The notes beneath the pieces were generated by a model. The model was not told where the DNA came from. It worked only from the letters and a program-made list of their open reading frames with translations, and searched no databases. Position numbers and translations under genes: made by a program. Positions 1-6,322 of a stretch of 11,860 bases of DNA are shown here, one piece after another. Each line of letters begins with the position of its first letter. Position 1 is the stretch's first letter. Location: assembly GCA_027080605.1 (NCBI GenBank), contig JALWRO010000152.1, positions 8,860 through 20,719 of the forward strand, written 5' to 3'. Source of the DNA: Campylobacterales bacterium (GTDB lineage Bacteria > Campylobacterota > Campylobacteria > Campylobacterales > QNZT01).

Positions 1-444
1 ATTTACAATTATCTGAAAATGAAAGCCCCTTCTGACGGCATCATCGTCCGAAAAAATATTAAAGTCGGCGATATGGTCATGCCGGGAATGCTCACCATTA
101 TGATGGTTGATACAGAAGATCTTGCCATCGACCTCTCAATCCCTGCCAGTAGCCTGAAAATTGCCCATGTCGGGCAAAAAGTTGACGTCATTATCGACGC
201 ACTCAATTTCCGAACAACGGGTATCGTCAATGCCATCATTCCGGATGCAAACCCGATGACACATAAAATCAAAATGCGCGTAAAATTCGACAAGAAAGGT
301 GCCAATATCTACCCCGGTATGTATGCGAGAGTCATTATTGATACATTACCGGAAAGCGACCACACTTCCGTCACAGAAGAGTCCCCAAAAACGGACACTG
401 CAAAAAAGAAAAAAGAAAAACTACACCCTCTTAAGCTTGACTAG
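1..444 (+). CDS. HlyD/RND-type periplasmic adaptor subunit, 3' part only (5' end outside the window)
   Basis: This is the C-terminal 147 residues of a periplasmic adaptor (membrane fusion protein), the class that bridges an inner-membrane efflux pump to a TolC-like channel. The frame is open to base 1, so the ATG at 19 is an internal methionine and not the start. The visible part opens with the second half of the lipoyl-like domain (YNYLKMKAPSDGIIV, then KNI.VGD.V.PG). It continues through the beta-barrel domain and the membrane-proximal segment (NPMTH, then YPGMYARVII). It aligns along its whole length with the adaptor encoded at 3955-4752, with shared blocks YNYLK, KAP.DG, KNI, MPGM, NPMTH and FDK.G, so the two are paralogs. 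Unlike that paralog, it ends in a polar tail of about 30 residues with a KKKKEK run. Its pump and channel partners are presumably to the left of the window. It is convergent with the pump operon. Family assignment is secure; the substrate is unknown. Confidence 0.9.
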   Translation: MYNYLKMKAPSDGIIVRKNIKVGDMVMPGMLTIMMVDTEDLAIDLSIPASSLKIAHVGQKVDVIIDALNFRTTGIVNAIIPDANPMTHKIKMRVKFDKKGANIYPGMYARVIIDTLPESDHTSVTEESPKTDTAKKKKEKLHPLKLD

Positions 445-449
445 AAACA

Positions 450-479
450 ATGGTAAGTGCAGAACATTGCACTTATCAT
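450..479 (+). terminator. 12-bp inverted repeat just after the left-edge adaptor gene; possible terminator or 3'-end stabilising hairpin
   Basis: The arms at 450-461 and 468-479 pair over 12 positions, with one G:U pair on the plus-strand transcript, around a 6-base loop (GAACAT). The structure starts 6 bases after the TAG stop of the plus-strand adaptor. No run of T follows on the plus strand (AAAAATTC comes next), and only TGTTTC follows on the minus strand, so it is not a textbook intrinsic terminator. It may act as a 3'-end stability element. The fold is seen directly; the role is inferred. Confidence 0.5.
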
Positions 480-543
480 AAAAATTCTATATAGTTATAA
501 TCACTCTTTTAAATAAAAGTTATAATATCTATAATCACAAACC

Positions 544-580
544 AAGTTGTCACTACCCATTTCAGGGAGAGACAACTTTT
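544..580. terminator. Inverted repeat between the convergent genes; likely terminator, possibly bidirectional
   Basis: The arms AAGTTGTC (544-551) and GACAACTT (571-578) are perfectly complementary. An inner helix is also possible (CT and CCC at 553-558 with GGGAG at 565-569, one bulged A), capped by ATTTCA. On the plus strand the right arm runs into TTTT (577-580). On the minus strand the structure begins 9 bases past the stop of the C-terminal pump gene and is followed by GGTTTGTG, a weak U-rich tract. Its place between two converging genes supports a terminator role, but both T tracts are short. Confidence 0.6.
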
Positions 581-586
581 CCGTTA

Positions 587-2257
587 TTAAAGTGCTTTTG
601 TACCGTACATCAGTACCGGTACAAACAGCAGTGAAACCACAACAGCGGCAACGGTACCGGAAATAAGTGCGACACCAAGACCGCCGAAAATCGGATCGGT
701 AGCAAGCAGTGCAGAACCGAGAATAATTGCAACCGCCGTCAGCATAATCGGCTTTGCTCTGGTCGCCGTTGCAACAGCAATCGCTTCACGTTTTTCCATA
801 CCCTTCTCTTCCATCAAAGATTTTGTAAAATCGATCAACAGCAGTGAGTTTCTGGAACTGATACCCATCAGCGCAATAAAACCGATCAGTGACGTCGCAG
901 TCAGGAAGAAAGTATAGGTCGTTACCAGATCCGCCACCCAGTGCCCGATAATGACGCCGATGATAGAGAGAAAACTACCCCCCAGAATGATACCACTGAT
1001 TGCAAAACTTTTGTAATAGATCACCAGCAACAGGAAGATCAGTATCAAAGCCGCAATAAATGCACCGCCAAGATCCCTGAAAGTGTCAAGTGTCACTTTC
1101 ATTTCACCGTCCCAGCGCAACAGATACTTTTCACCTGTTTTTTTGTCTTTTAGATGCAAATCGAACATATAGGTCGACATACCCGGTTCTTTGGTGACAA
1201 TATAATCTTTACTAAACTCTTTAATCATTTTTTCTCTGGCATCCAAAAGCGGATAGACCTGAGATTCCATATCTGTCTCTGCAATGACATTCAACATCTT
1301 CTTCAAATCTTTAGAGAAGATAATCGGTGAATTTTTTACCGGAACTATATTGACCAGTTCATTGACCGGAACCATCATACCCCGTTGATTCATCAGACGC
1401 AAAGAGGAGAGTTTGGCATCGAGCGCATCTTTGGACTTTTTATCAAACATCTTTGATTTATCCAGAACAATAAACAGAGGTATCTGATCTGGAGAGTTTT
1501 GTGAATTTTTTACGGCGACCCCCATACCTTCAAATGCCAGATAGAGAATTTTATTCAACTGCTCAAGAGAAACTCCCGAACGTGCCACTTTTTCGGAATC
1601 CGCGATCAACTCATATTTGGTGTAAAACTCATCCGCCATAATATCCACATCAACCAGACCTTTGGTACGGGTCAGAATATCTTTGACTTTTTCTGCCATA
1701 TGACGGATCGATTTTGCATTTTCACCGTATACTTCCACAACGATCGAAGCCATCGTCGGAGGACCCGCCGGCTGTTCGATCATTTTAATACTGGTTTGAG
1801 GCAAGAGTGTCTGACATTTGGACTGAATCACAGGACGCAATCTGTGCACCATCAGAAACGACGGCTCCTTACGATGATGTTTGTCCGTAAGATTGACAAC
1901 AATCTCCGCCACATTTTCACCCTGCTTCAGTGTAGAGCCTTTGACAAGTCCCGCATAATCGAGCGGTGCGCCCATTCCCAGAAAAACTTCCGAGTTGATC
2001 ACCTCCTTTTCATGTGTCAGTACATCAACCACGCAATCGGTAATCTCATGTGTCTGCTCAATAGAACTTCCGGTAGGAGCATCCACATAAATTGAAAACG
2101 TATTAGCACTTTTCCCCGGTAGCATTCGTGCAAGCACCAGTTTTGTCGGTAACATCATAATAGATGCAGCAAGCGCTACAAAAGTGATTATGATAACCAT
2201 CATACGTTTTCTTCTTTTCCCGTTCACGCTATAAATAAATTTCTCTAACCACTTCAT
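587..2257 (-). CDS. RND efflux pump, C-terminal half (TM7-TM12) of a split transporter
   Basis: This 556-residue protein is the second half of an RND-superfamily, proton-driven inner-membrane pump. It starts with a basic amphipathic stretch (KWLEKFIYSVNGKRRKR) and a membrane helix at about 19-37 (TM7). A periplasmic porter and docking region follows at about 40-390, opening with LPGKSANTFSIYVDAPTGSS, a typical start of the second periplasmic loop. Five more helices lie at about 396-414, 418-438, 448-475, 503-520 and 528-550. The TM10 motif is ISSRNSLLLIDF. The position occupied by Lys940 in AcrB is Arg469 here, a variant I recall in other RND subfamilies. The ATG overlaps the stop of the N-terminal half (ATGA). 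A GGAG at 2265-2268 lies 7 bases upstream of it, so the two halves are probably translated in a coupled way. Together the halves total 1118 residues, close to or slightly above an intact RND pump. Substrate is not known; family is certain. Confidence 0.93.
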   Translation of the reverse strand: MKWLEKFIYSVNGKRRKRMMVIIITFVALAASIMMLPTKLVLARMLPGKSANTFSIYVDAPTGSSIEQTHEITDCVVDVLTHEKEVINSEVFLGMGAPLDYAGLVKGSTLKQGENVAEIVVNLTDKHHRKEPSFLMVHRLRPVIQSKCQTLLPQTSIKMIEQPAGPPTMASIVVEVYGENAKSIRHMAEKVKDILTRTKGLVDVDIMADEFYTKYELIADSEKVARSGVSLEQLNKILYLAFEGMGVAVKNSQNSPDQIPLFIVLDKSKMFDKKSKDALDAKLSSLRLMNQRGMMVPVNELVNIVPVKNSPIIFSKDLKKMLNVIAETDMESQVYPLLDAREKMIKEFSKDYIVTKEPGMSTYMFDLHLKDKKTGEKYLLRWDGEMKVTLDTFRDLGGAFIAALILIFLLLVIYYKSFAISGIILGGSFLSIIGVIIGHWVADLVTTYTFFLTATSLIGFIALMGISSRNSLLLIDFTKSLMEEKGMEKREAIAVATATRAKPIMLTAVAIILGSALLATDPIFGGLGVALISGTVAAVVVSLLFVPVLMYGTKAL

Positions 2258-3942
2258 GAATGCTCTCCGCCTTTTTTATCTTCTTCTTTTTGAAAATGGT
2301 GATGATGGTGATGCAGTTTCGGTTTTTTCAGCATCTTGTTCGCCAGATACGGCGTAAAGATATAGGCAACCACCAAAGATGCGAAAAGTGCTACCGGCAC
2401 ATTGTACGGAATCGGCTTCATGAACTCACCCATCATACCACCGACAAATGCCATCGGTACCATCGTCAAAATAATTGCCAGTGTAGCAATATTGGTCGGT
2501 GCGCCGATCTCATCGGTCGCAGTAATCATGATTTCATCAATTTCCCTGTCGACCGCATCGTGGGCATGCATATGCCTGTGAATATTTTCGATAACGATAA
2601 TCGCGGCATCCACCAGTAGCCCCAAACTCAGCAAAAAGGCAAACAGGGTAATACGGTTAATCGTCTGCCCCGTAAGATAGGCGATAAACAACGTCACCGC
2701 CAAAATAGCCGGCACTGTAAACGTCACGATCAATGACTCTTTCCAACCCAGCGCAATCACCAATACCACGGCAATGATCAAAATCGTAATCACCAGGTGA
2801 TGTACCAGTTCGTTTACCGCTTCATCCGCACGTACACCGTAATTTCTCGTAATAGTATACCCGATACCGAGTTTTTGCAACTCTTCTTTGTATTTATGGG
2901 ATAACTCTTCAATTACACCCTCAGCGACGAAAACAGCGTTCGTACCTTTCAGTTTGGAAACAGTCAGTGTAATCTGCTCTTTTTTCGGTTTAAACGGTCC
3001 GTAGGCACTGATATCTTTCGCCTCTTCATGAGAAACACCTTTTTTCATTTCACGCTCGACAATCTCAGCATTTTTATAGTTTTGAATATCGTAAGAGTCT
3101 TCCACTTCAGCGACATCTTTCAGATAGATCGGAGAGTTCATGTACGATGCGACAATCACATTTCGCACATCTTCAATACTATTGATCGCATTTTTAACAC
3201 CGAATATCATCAGTTCATGATCTTTGGTGCGTCCCTTGACATCGGGAACATTGACCGCCAGCGCCTGCACCGCTTTCATGATCTGTCCCAGAGAGAGATG
3301 GTATCCGGAAAGTTTATAGAGATCGACTTTGATATTGTACTGCTCTTTATGTTCCCCTTTCAGTGTCGTTTTGGAAACATTTTCGACGGCATTGAAGTCA
3401 TTCTGGATTTTACGTACCTCTTTAAAAAGATCCACCCTGTTCAGCGGAGATCCGTCTTTAAGATAAAAAGCAAATGTCAGAATCGGTACGTCAATATCGA
3501 TATCGAACGGTCGAATCAACGGCTGCATCGCCCCTTTGGGGAGTTGATCCATATTTTGCATCACTTTGTCGTAAAGCTTCAGATTCGAATCTTCACGATT
3601 TTCACCGATTTTATACATGACGTTGATAATTCCCACATTATCCGCCGCCATACCGTAGATATGTTTGATACCGGAAATTTCACGCAGTTTACGCTCCAGC
3701 GGCTTGACAATAATATTGTCAATCTCTTCCGGCGTAGAACCGGGCAGAGGAACAATGATTGTACCGCCGCTGATCGCAATCTGAGGGTCTTCCTCCCTCG
3801 GCATAACCACCAGCGACAGATAGCCGACCGCCAGCAAAAAAATTGCCAGAATCGGGGTAAGCGGGTTATACAGAAATGTTTTGGCAAGTTTCCCGGCGTA
3901 GTCGGTGACCGGTATCTTTGCAATCTCTTCTTCTTTACTCAT
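2254..3942 (-). CDS. RND efflux pump, N-terminal half (TM1-TM6) of a split transporter, with a C-terminal His6 run
   Basis: This 562-residue protein is the first half of the RND pump. TM1 is at about 28-47 and runs into VMPREEDPQI, the usual entry to the first periplasmic loop. The porter/docking region spans about 50-378. TM2-TM6 lie at about 380-398, 403-423, 431-452, 481-502 and 515-535. The TM4 proton-relay motif reads GLLVDAAIIVIEN. Asp445 matches AcrB Asp407, but the second Asp (Asp408) is replaced by Ala. This VDAA form resembles the heavy-metal (CusA/CzcA-like) RND group more than AcrB. After TM6 comes a short cytoplasmic tail with six consecutive histidines (544-549) and then a Lys/Glu-rich end. 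An AAAGGAG at 3948-3954 sits 5 bases before the ATG and directly after the adaptor's stop. The split falls in the cytoplasmic linker between TM6 and TM7, and both halves look intact, so this is a genuine two-ORF pump. The His tail and TM4 motif are compatible with metal export, but the substrate is unproven. Confidence 0.93.
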   Translation of the reverse strand: MSKEEEIAKIPVTDYAGKLAKTFLYNPLTPILAIFLLAVGYLSLVVMPREEDPQIAISGGTIIVPLPGSTPEEIDNIIVKPLERKLREISGIKHIYGMAADNVGIINVMYKIGENREDSNLKLYDKVMQNMDQLPKGAMQPLIRPFDIDIDVPILTFAFYLKDGSPLNRVDLFKEVRKIQNDFNAVENVSKTTLKGEHKEQYNIKVDLYKLSGYHLSLGQIMKAVQALAVNVPDVKGRTKDHELMIFGVKNAINSIEDVRNVIVASYMNSPIYLKDVAEVEDSYDIQNYKNAEIVEREMKKGVSHEEAKDISAYGPFKPKKEQITLTVSKLKGTNAVFVAEGVIEELSHKYKEELQKLGIGYTITRNYGVRADEAVNELVHHLVITILIIAVVLVIALGWKESLIVTFTVPAILAVTLFIAYLTGQTINRITLFAFLLSLGLLVDAAIIVIENIHRHMHAHDAVDREIDEIMITATDEIGAPTNIATLAIILTMVPMAFVGGMMGEFMKPIPYNVPVALFASLVVAYIFTPYLANKMLKKPKLHHHHHHFQKEEDKKGGEHS

Positions 3943-3954
3943 AAAAGCTCCTTT

Positions 3955-4752
3955 CTACTCGCCGAACGTGACTTTGGAATAAAGCCCCGGATAGACAATT
4001 TTGCCCTCTTTGTCAAATGATATTTTCACTTTGAACGTATGTGTCATAGGATTGGAACTCGGAATAATCGCAGAGATTTTACCTTCATTCTCAATATGTA
4101 CAGACGGAATGCTCACATGTACTTTTTTGCCGAGTTTGATAAAATGCAGATTTTTCTCCGATATCTCCGTCGCAATTCTCAGACGACTCAAGTCGGTCAA
4201 AATCATTGCCGGCATACCGGGCATCGCCATTTCACCTTCATTGATATTTTTCTGTACGATGACACCGTCATTCGGTGCTTTAATTTTCAGGTAGTTGTAC
4301 TGATTCAAAACCTCTTTCAGTCTCGATTTTGCCTGCTCCACCTGTTTACGGGCGATTTTGACCATATCGCGCAGGTTCTTCTCCTGCAGCTGGATTCCTT
4401 CATACTGCGCTTTGGAGACAATCCCTTTCTCTCTCAGCCGTCTGTTTCTCTGTAAGTTCAACAGCGCGTTGGCATGCTGATTCAGATACATCTGCAAAGA
4501 GAGACTTGCCTGCTGAATCGCCAGTTCGACCTGTGCTTTGGCACTGTCAATCTCTTTGGAATCAATTTCATACAGAAGATCCCCTTTTTTAACACGATCA
4601 CCCTCCGCAACTTTCACCTGCTTCACAAATCCCATATAGCGGCTGGTAATCATCTTTCTGTTGTCAGAAACGACCGTTCCCGACAATTCAAGTTTCGTCG
4701 CCCAGGCGTAAGACGCCAGTACCACTGTGATGAACAATAATTTTTTCAACAT
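3955..4752 (-). CDS. HlyD/RND-type periplasmic adaptor subunit of the split pump operon
   Basis: This 265-residue secreted adaptor should link the RND pump to the outer-membrane channel encoded just upstream. A Sec signal peptide is visible (MLKK, hydrophobic core, AWA motif with likely cleavage after residue 18). There is no lipobox cysteine and no second membrane helix, so the mature protein should be soluble in the periplasm. Domains in order: beta-barrel and first lipoyl half (about 20-65, including VKVAEGDRVKKGDLLYEID), a helical hairpin (about 66-150, rich in Q, K, R and E, coiled-coil like), the second lipoyl half (KAPNDGVIV, about 158-180), a beta-barrel domain (to about 220) and the membrane-proximal segment (NPMTH near 235, YPGLYSKV near 255). 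It is short for the family because the C-terminal domain stops early. The SD TAGGAG (4761-4766) contains the stop codon of the TolC-family gene and lies 8 bases from the ATG. It is a clear paralog of the adaptor fragment at 1-444. Confidence 0.92.
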   Translation of the reverse strand: MLKKLLFITVVLASYAWATKLELSGTVVSDNRKMITSRYMGFVKQVKVAEGDRVKKGDLLYEIDSKEIDSAKAQVELAIQQASLSLQMYLNQHANALLNLQRNRRLREKGIVSKAQYEGIQLQEKNLRDMVKIARKQVEQAKSRLKEVLNQYNYLKIKAPNDGVIVQKNINEGEMAMPGMPAMILTDLSRLRIATEISEKNLHFIKLGKKVHVSIPSVHIENEGKISAIIPSSNPMTHTFKVKISFDKEGKIVYPGLYSKVTFGE

Positions 4753-4760
4753 ATCTTTCT

Positions 4761-4766
4761 CTCCTA
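4761..4766 (-). promoter_or_regulatory. Shine-Dalgarno of the adaptor gene, overlapping the upstream stop codon
   Basis: On the minus strand TAGGAG contains the TAG stop of the TolC-family gene (4764-4766) and is followed 8 bases later by the adaptor ATG. A ribosome ending the channel gene therefore covers the next initiation site, which favours coupled translation. Confidence 0.75.
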
Positions 4767-6200
4767 ATAGGCTAATCTATATACTTCCAGAATTTTCTGG
4801 TTTCTCAGGTTCTGTGTTTTTAAAAGGTTCAGCAGTTTTTCAATCTGCTTGGACTGCTTGATAACCACATCGTTGATCGACGCCAGCCCCTCTTTATAAC
4901 GCTCCTGATAATTGTTGTAAATCTCCTGCGCCAGTTCAAGCTCTTTTTTCAGACTCTCGACCTGTTTGTCCGCATTGGCAATTTCAGTCGTAATCTTTTT
5001 ATATTTAAGCGCAATACCCTTTTTGGCAAGTTCCACCTGACGTTTCACCTTCAGACGTTTCAGTTTCTCCTGCTCCACTTTGTTCATATCCACACCGCCG
5101 TTGAAGAGATTCATCTTCGCCTGCACACCCAGTGTATATCTGTCATGATCTTTGAAATTTCCCAGAAATGTATCGTCACTGCTGCCGTACTCGACAAATG
5201 CACCCACTTCCGGTTTAAAAGCGGAACTTTTGACATCGATCATCTCACTCTGAATTTTCAGTCCCATTTCCGCTTTTTTGATATCGCGGTTTCTTTTCAG
5301 TACATTTTTCAGAGGAATTTTACAGTCAAACGTATCGAGTGATACATGCTTAATCGATTTTACTTCATGATCAAGCAAAAAAGAGAGAAAATCATAAGAT
5401 AATTCCCGGTTCGCTTTTGCCTGAAACAGCATACGATCTACATTGGAGAGTTTGGATTCCACTTCAAGAAGATCGGTGTTTTTTGCGTACCCCTCTTTTT
5501 TGAACTCTATCGTCGCATCACGCAGCTGTTCAATATTTCTTTTGATTGTCGAAAGATCATGAACAAATTTATCGAGCAGCGAGATATCATAAAATGTCTT
5601 TCGTACTTCAAATGACTTCTGCGCTTCAACTTTTTGCTTGTTCAAACGTGCCATCTTCGTCATATCATCTGCAATTTTTTTATAACTGGAGAGTTTGTTT
5701 CCTGTATAGAGGGGAATCATGTACATCAGTTTCAGATCATAGTGATTCATCGCATCGGGATTGTTCAGATTTTTCGGCGCGGTGGAGAGGAGTTGTTGCG
5801 CCATTTGCGGATTTTGCATGATGTTGCTAAACGCCCCGAAATCGCCTCCGGACATCTGCAATGCCTGACCGACACCGCCCAGAAACTCATCAAAACCGAA
5901 ATCGGCGAAAGTCGCTTCACGACTCTGCAGTTTAAATCCAAATACATTCCCGGCATCGTTTGAGCGCAGTCCCATCAACGTTGCATCCAGCTTACCGTAG
6001 TTATACCCGTTAGCCACTTTGACACCCAGCTTGGCAATCTTTCTGTCAAATTCGGCAATATCGATTTCGATGTTTTGTCTGTTTGTCAGTTGCAGCGCCT
6101 TTTTCAGCGGCAAATTGACATAGGGTTTGGAAGTATTGAGATCTTCTGCATACAAAAAGGTGCAGAAAACGGCAAATAGCCATAGATATTTCAGTCCCAT
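4764..6200 (-). CDS. TolC-family outer-membrane efflux channel
   Basis: This 478-residue protein is the outer-membrane component of the tripartite efflux system. It has a Sec signal peptide (GLKYLWLFAVFCTFLYA, likely cleavage before EDLN). Two outer-membrane efflux-protein repeats follow, made of long amphipathic helices (about 30-60, 165-280, 300-330, 365-475) separated by beta-strand hairpins. The first hairpin region (about 80-165) holds FGFKLQSREATFADF and, later, NLNNPDAMNHYDLKLMYMIPLYTG. These two parts are usually close together in relatives as I remember them; here they are separated by roughly 35-40 residues rich in Gly, Met, Gln and Phe. The second hairpin ends YTLGVQAKMNLFNGG. I chose ATG at 6200 over the in-frame TTG at 6203, because the SD AGGAG (6206-6210) is 5 bases from the ATG and only 2 from the TTG. 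It is the first gene of the efflux operon. Family is certain; substrate is unknown. Confidence 0.93.
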   Translation of the reverse strand: MGLKYLWLFAVFCTFLYAEDLNTSKPYVNLPLKKALQLTNRQNIEIDIAEFDRKIAKLGVKVANGYNYGKLDATLMGLRSNDAGNVFGFKLQSREATFADFGFDEFLGGVGQALQMSGGDFGAFSNIMQNPQMAQQLLSTAPKNLNNPDAMNHYDLKLMYMIPLYTGNKLSSYKKIADDMTKMARLNKQKVEAQKSFEVRKTFYDISLLDKFVHDLSTIKRNIEQLRDATIEFKKEGYAKNTDLLEVESKLSNVDRMLFQAKANRELSYDFLSFLLDHEVKSIKHVSLDTFDCKIPLKNVLKRNRDIKKAEMGLKIQSEMIDVKSSAFKPEVGAFVEYGSSDDTFLGNFKDHDRYTLGVQAKMNLFNGGVDMNKVEQEKLKRLKVKRQVELAKKGIALKYKKITTEIANADKQVESLKKELELAQEIYNNYQERYKEGLASINDVVIKQSKQIEKLLNLLKTQNLRNQKILEVYRLAY

Positions 6201-6205
6201 CAAAT

Positions 6206-6210
6206 CTCCT
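6206..6210 (-). promoter_or_regulatory. Shine-Dalgarno that decides the start of the TolC-family gene
   Basis: On the minus strand AGGAG is followed by ATTTG and then ATG. The 5-base spacing to the ATG at 6200 is normal. The in-frame TTG at 6203 would be only 2 bases away, so the ATG is preferred. Confidence 0.75.
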
Positions 6211-6284
6211 GTTGTTGATTATGTGTAAATAGTTTGGATTTTACTGGAAAGATACTTATAATTTAATTAGCGAAGATTGATATT
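6211..6284 (-). promoter_or_regulatory. AT-rich leader likely to hold the promoter of the efflux operon
   Basis: This AT-rich stretch lies between the serA-side hairpin and the SD of the TolC-family gene. On the minus strand it contains TATAAG (6255-6260) and TAAAAT (6236-6241) as possible -10 elements. I find no convincing -35 box, which is common in Campylobacterota sigma-70 promoters. I see no clear operator palindrome. The placement is plausible because the 122-base gap is the largest between minus-strand genes here, but the exact site is a guess. Confidence 0.4.
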
Positions 6285-6305
6285 CCGGGACCTGGCGCGT
6301 CCCGG
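6285..6305 (-). terminator. GC-rich hairpin 18 bases downstream of serA; possible terminator or attenuator
   Basis: CCGGGAC (6285-6291) and GTCCCGG (6299-6305) form a perfect 7-bp stem around a 7-base GC-rich loop, in otherwise AT-rich surroundings. It lies just past the serA stop, where the housekeeping cluster would be expected to end. On the minus strand the stem is followed by AATATCAATCTTC, which is not a proper U tract, so intrinsic termination is uncertain. It could also be a pause site or an mRNA 3'-end stabiliser. Confidence 0.5.
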
Positions 6306-6322
6306 TGAAGTGGTAAATGTGT

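Noticed and set aside
19..21. ATG at 19 as the start of the left adaptor
   Set aside because: The frame is open upstream to base 1 and the preceding residues (IYNYLK) match the paralog's internal sequence, so the gene continues outside the window.
299..481. A 60-codon plus-strand frame at the end of the left adaptor
   Set aside because: It overlaps the adaptor's conserved C-terminal domain in another frame, and its product is Lys/Thr/Ser-rich with no features.
2240..2270. Frameshift or pseudogene explanation for the split pump
   Set aside because: Both halves are full-length six-helix units, the second has its own SD and ATG, and the ATGA overlap is typical of coupled genes. A sequencing error remains possible but is less likely.
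3028..4020. A 330-codon plus-strand open frame opposite the N-terminal pump half
   Set aside because: It is antisense to an unmistakable RND gene, its product is rich in His/Arg/Phe/Asp without motifs, and it crosses the boundary into the adaptor gene.
6201..6203. TTG start for the TolC-family gene
   Set aside because: It is only 2 bases from the SD; the ATG at 6200 has normal spacing.
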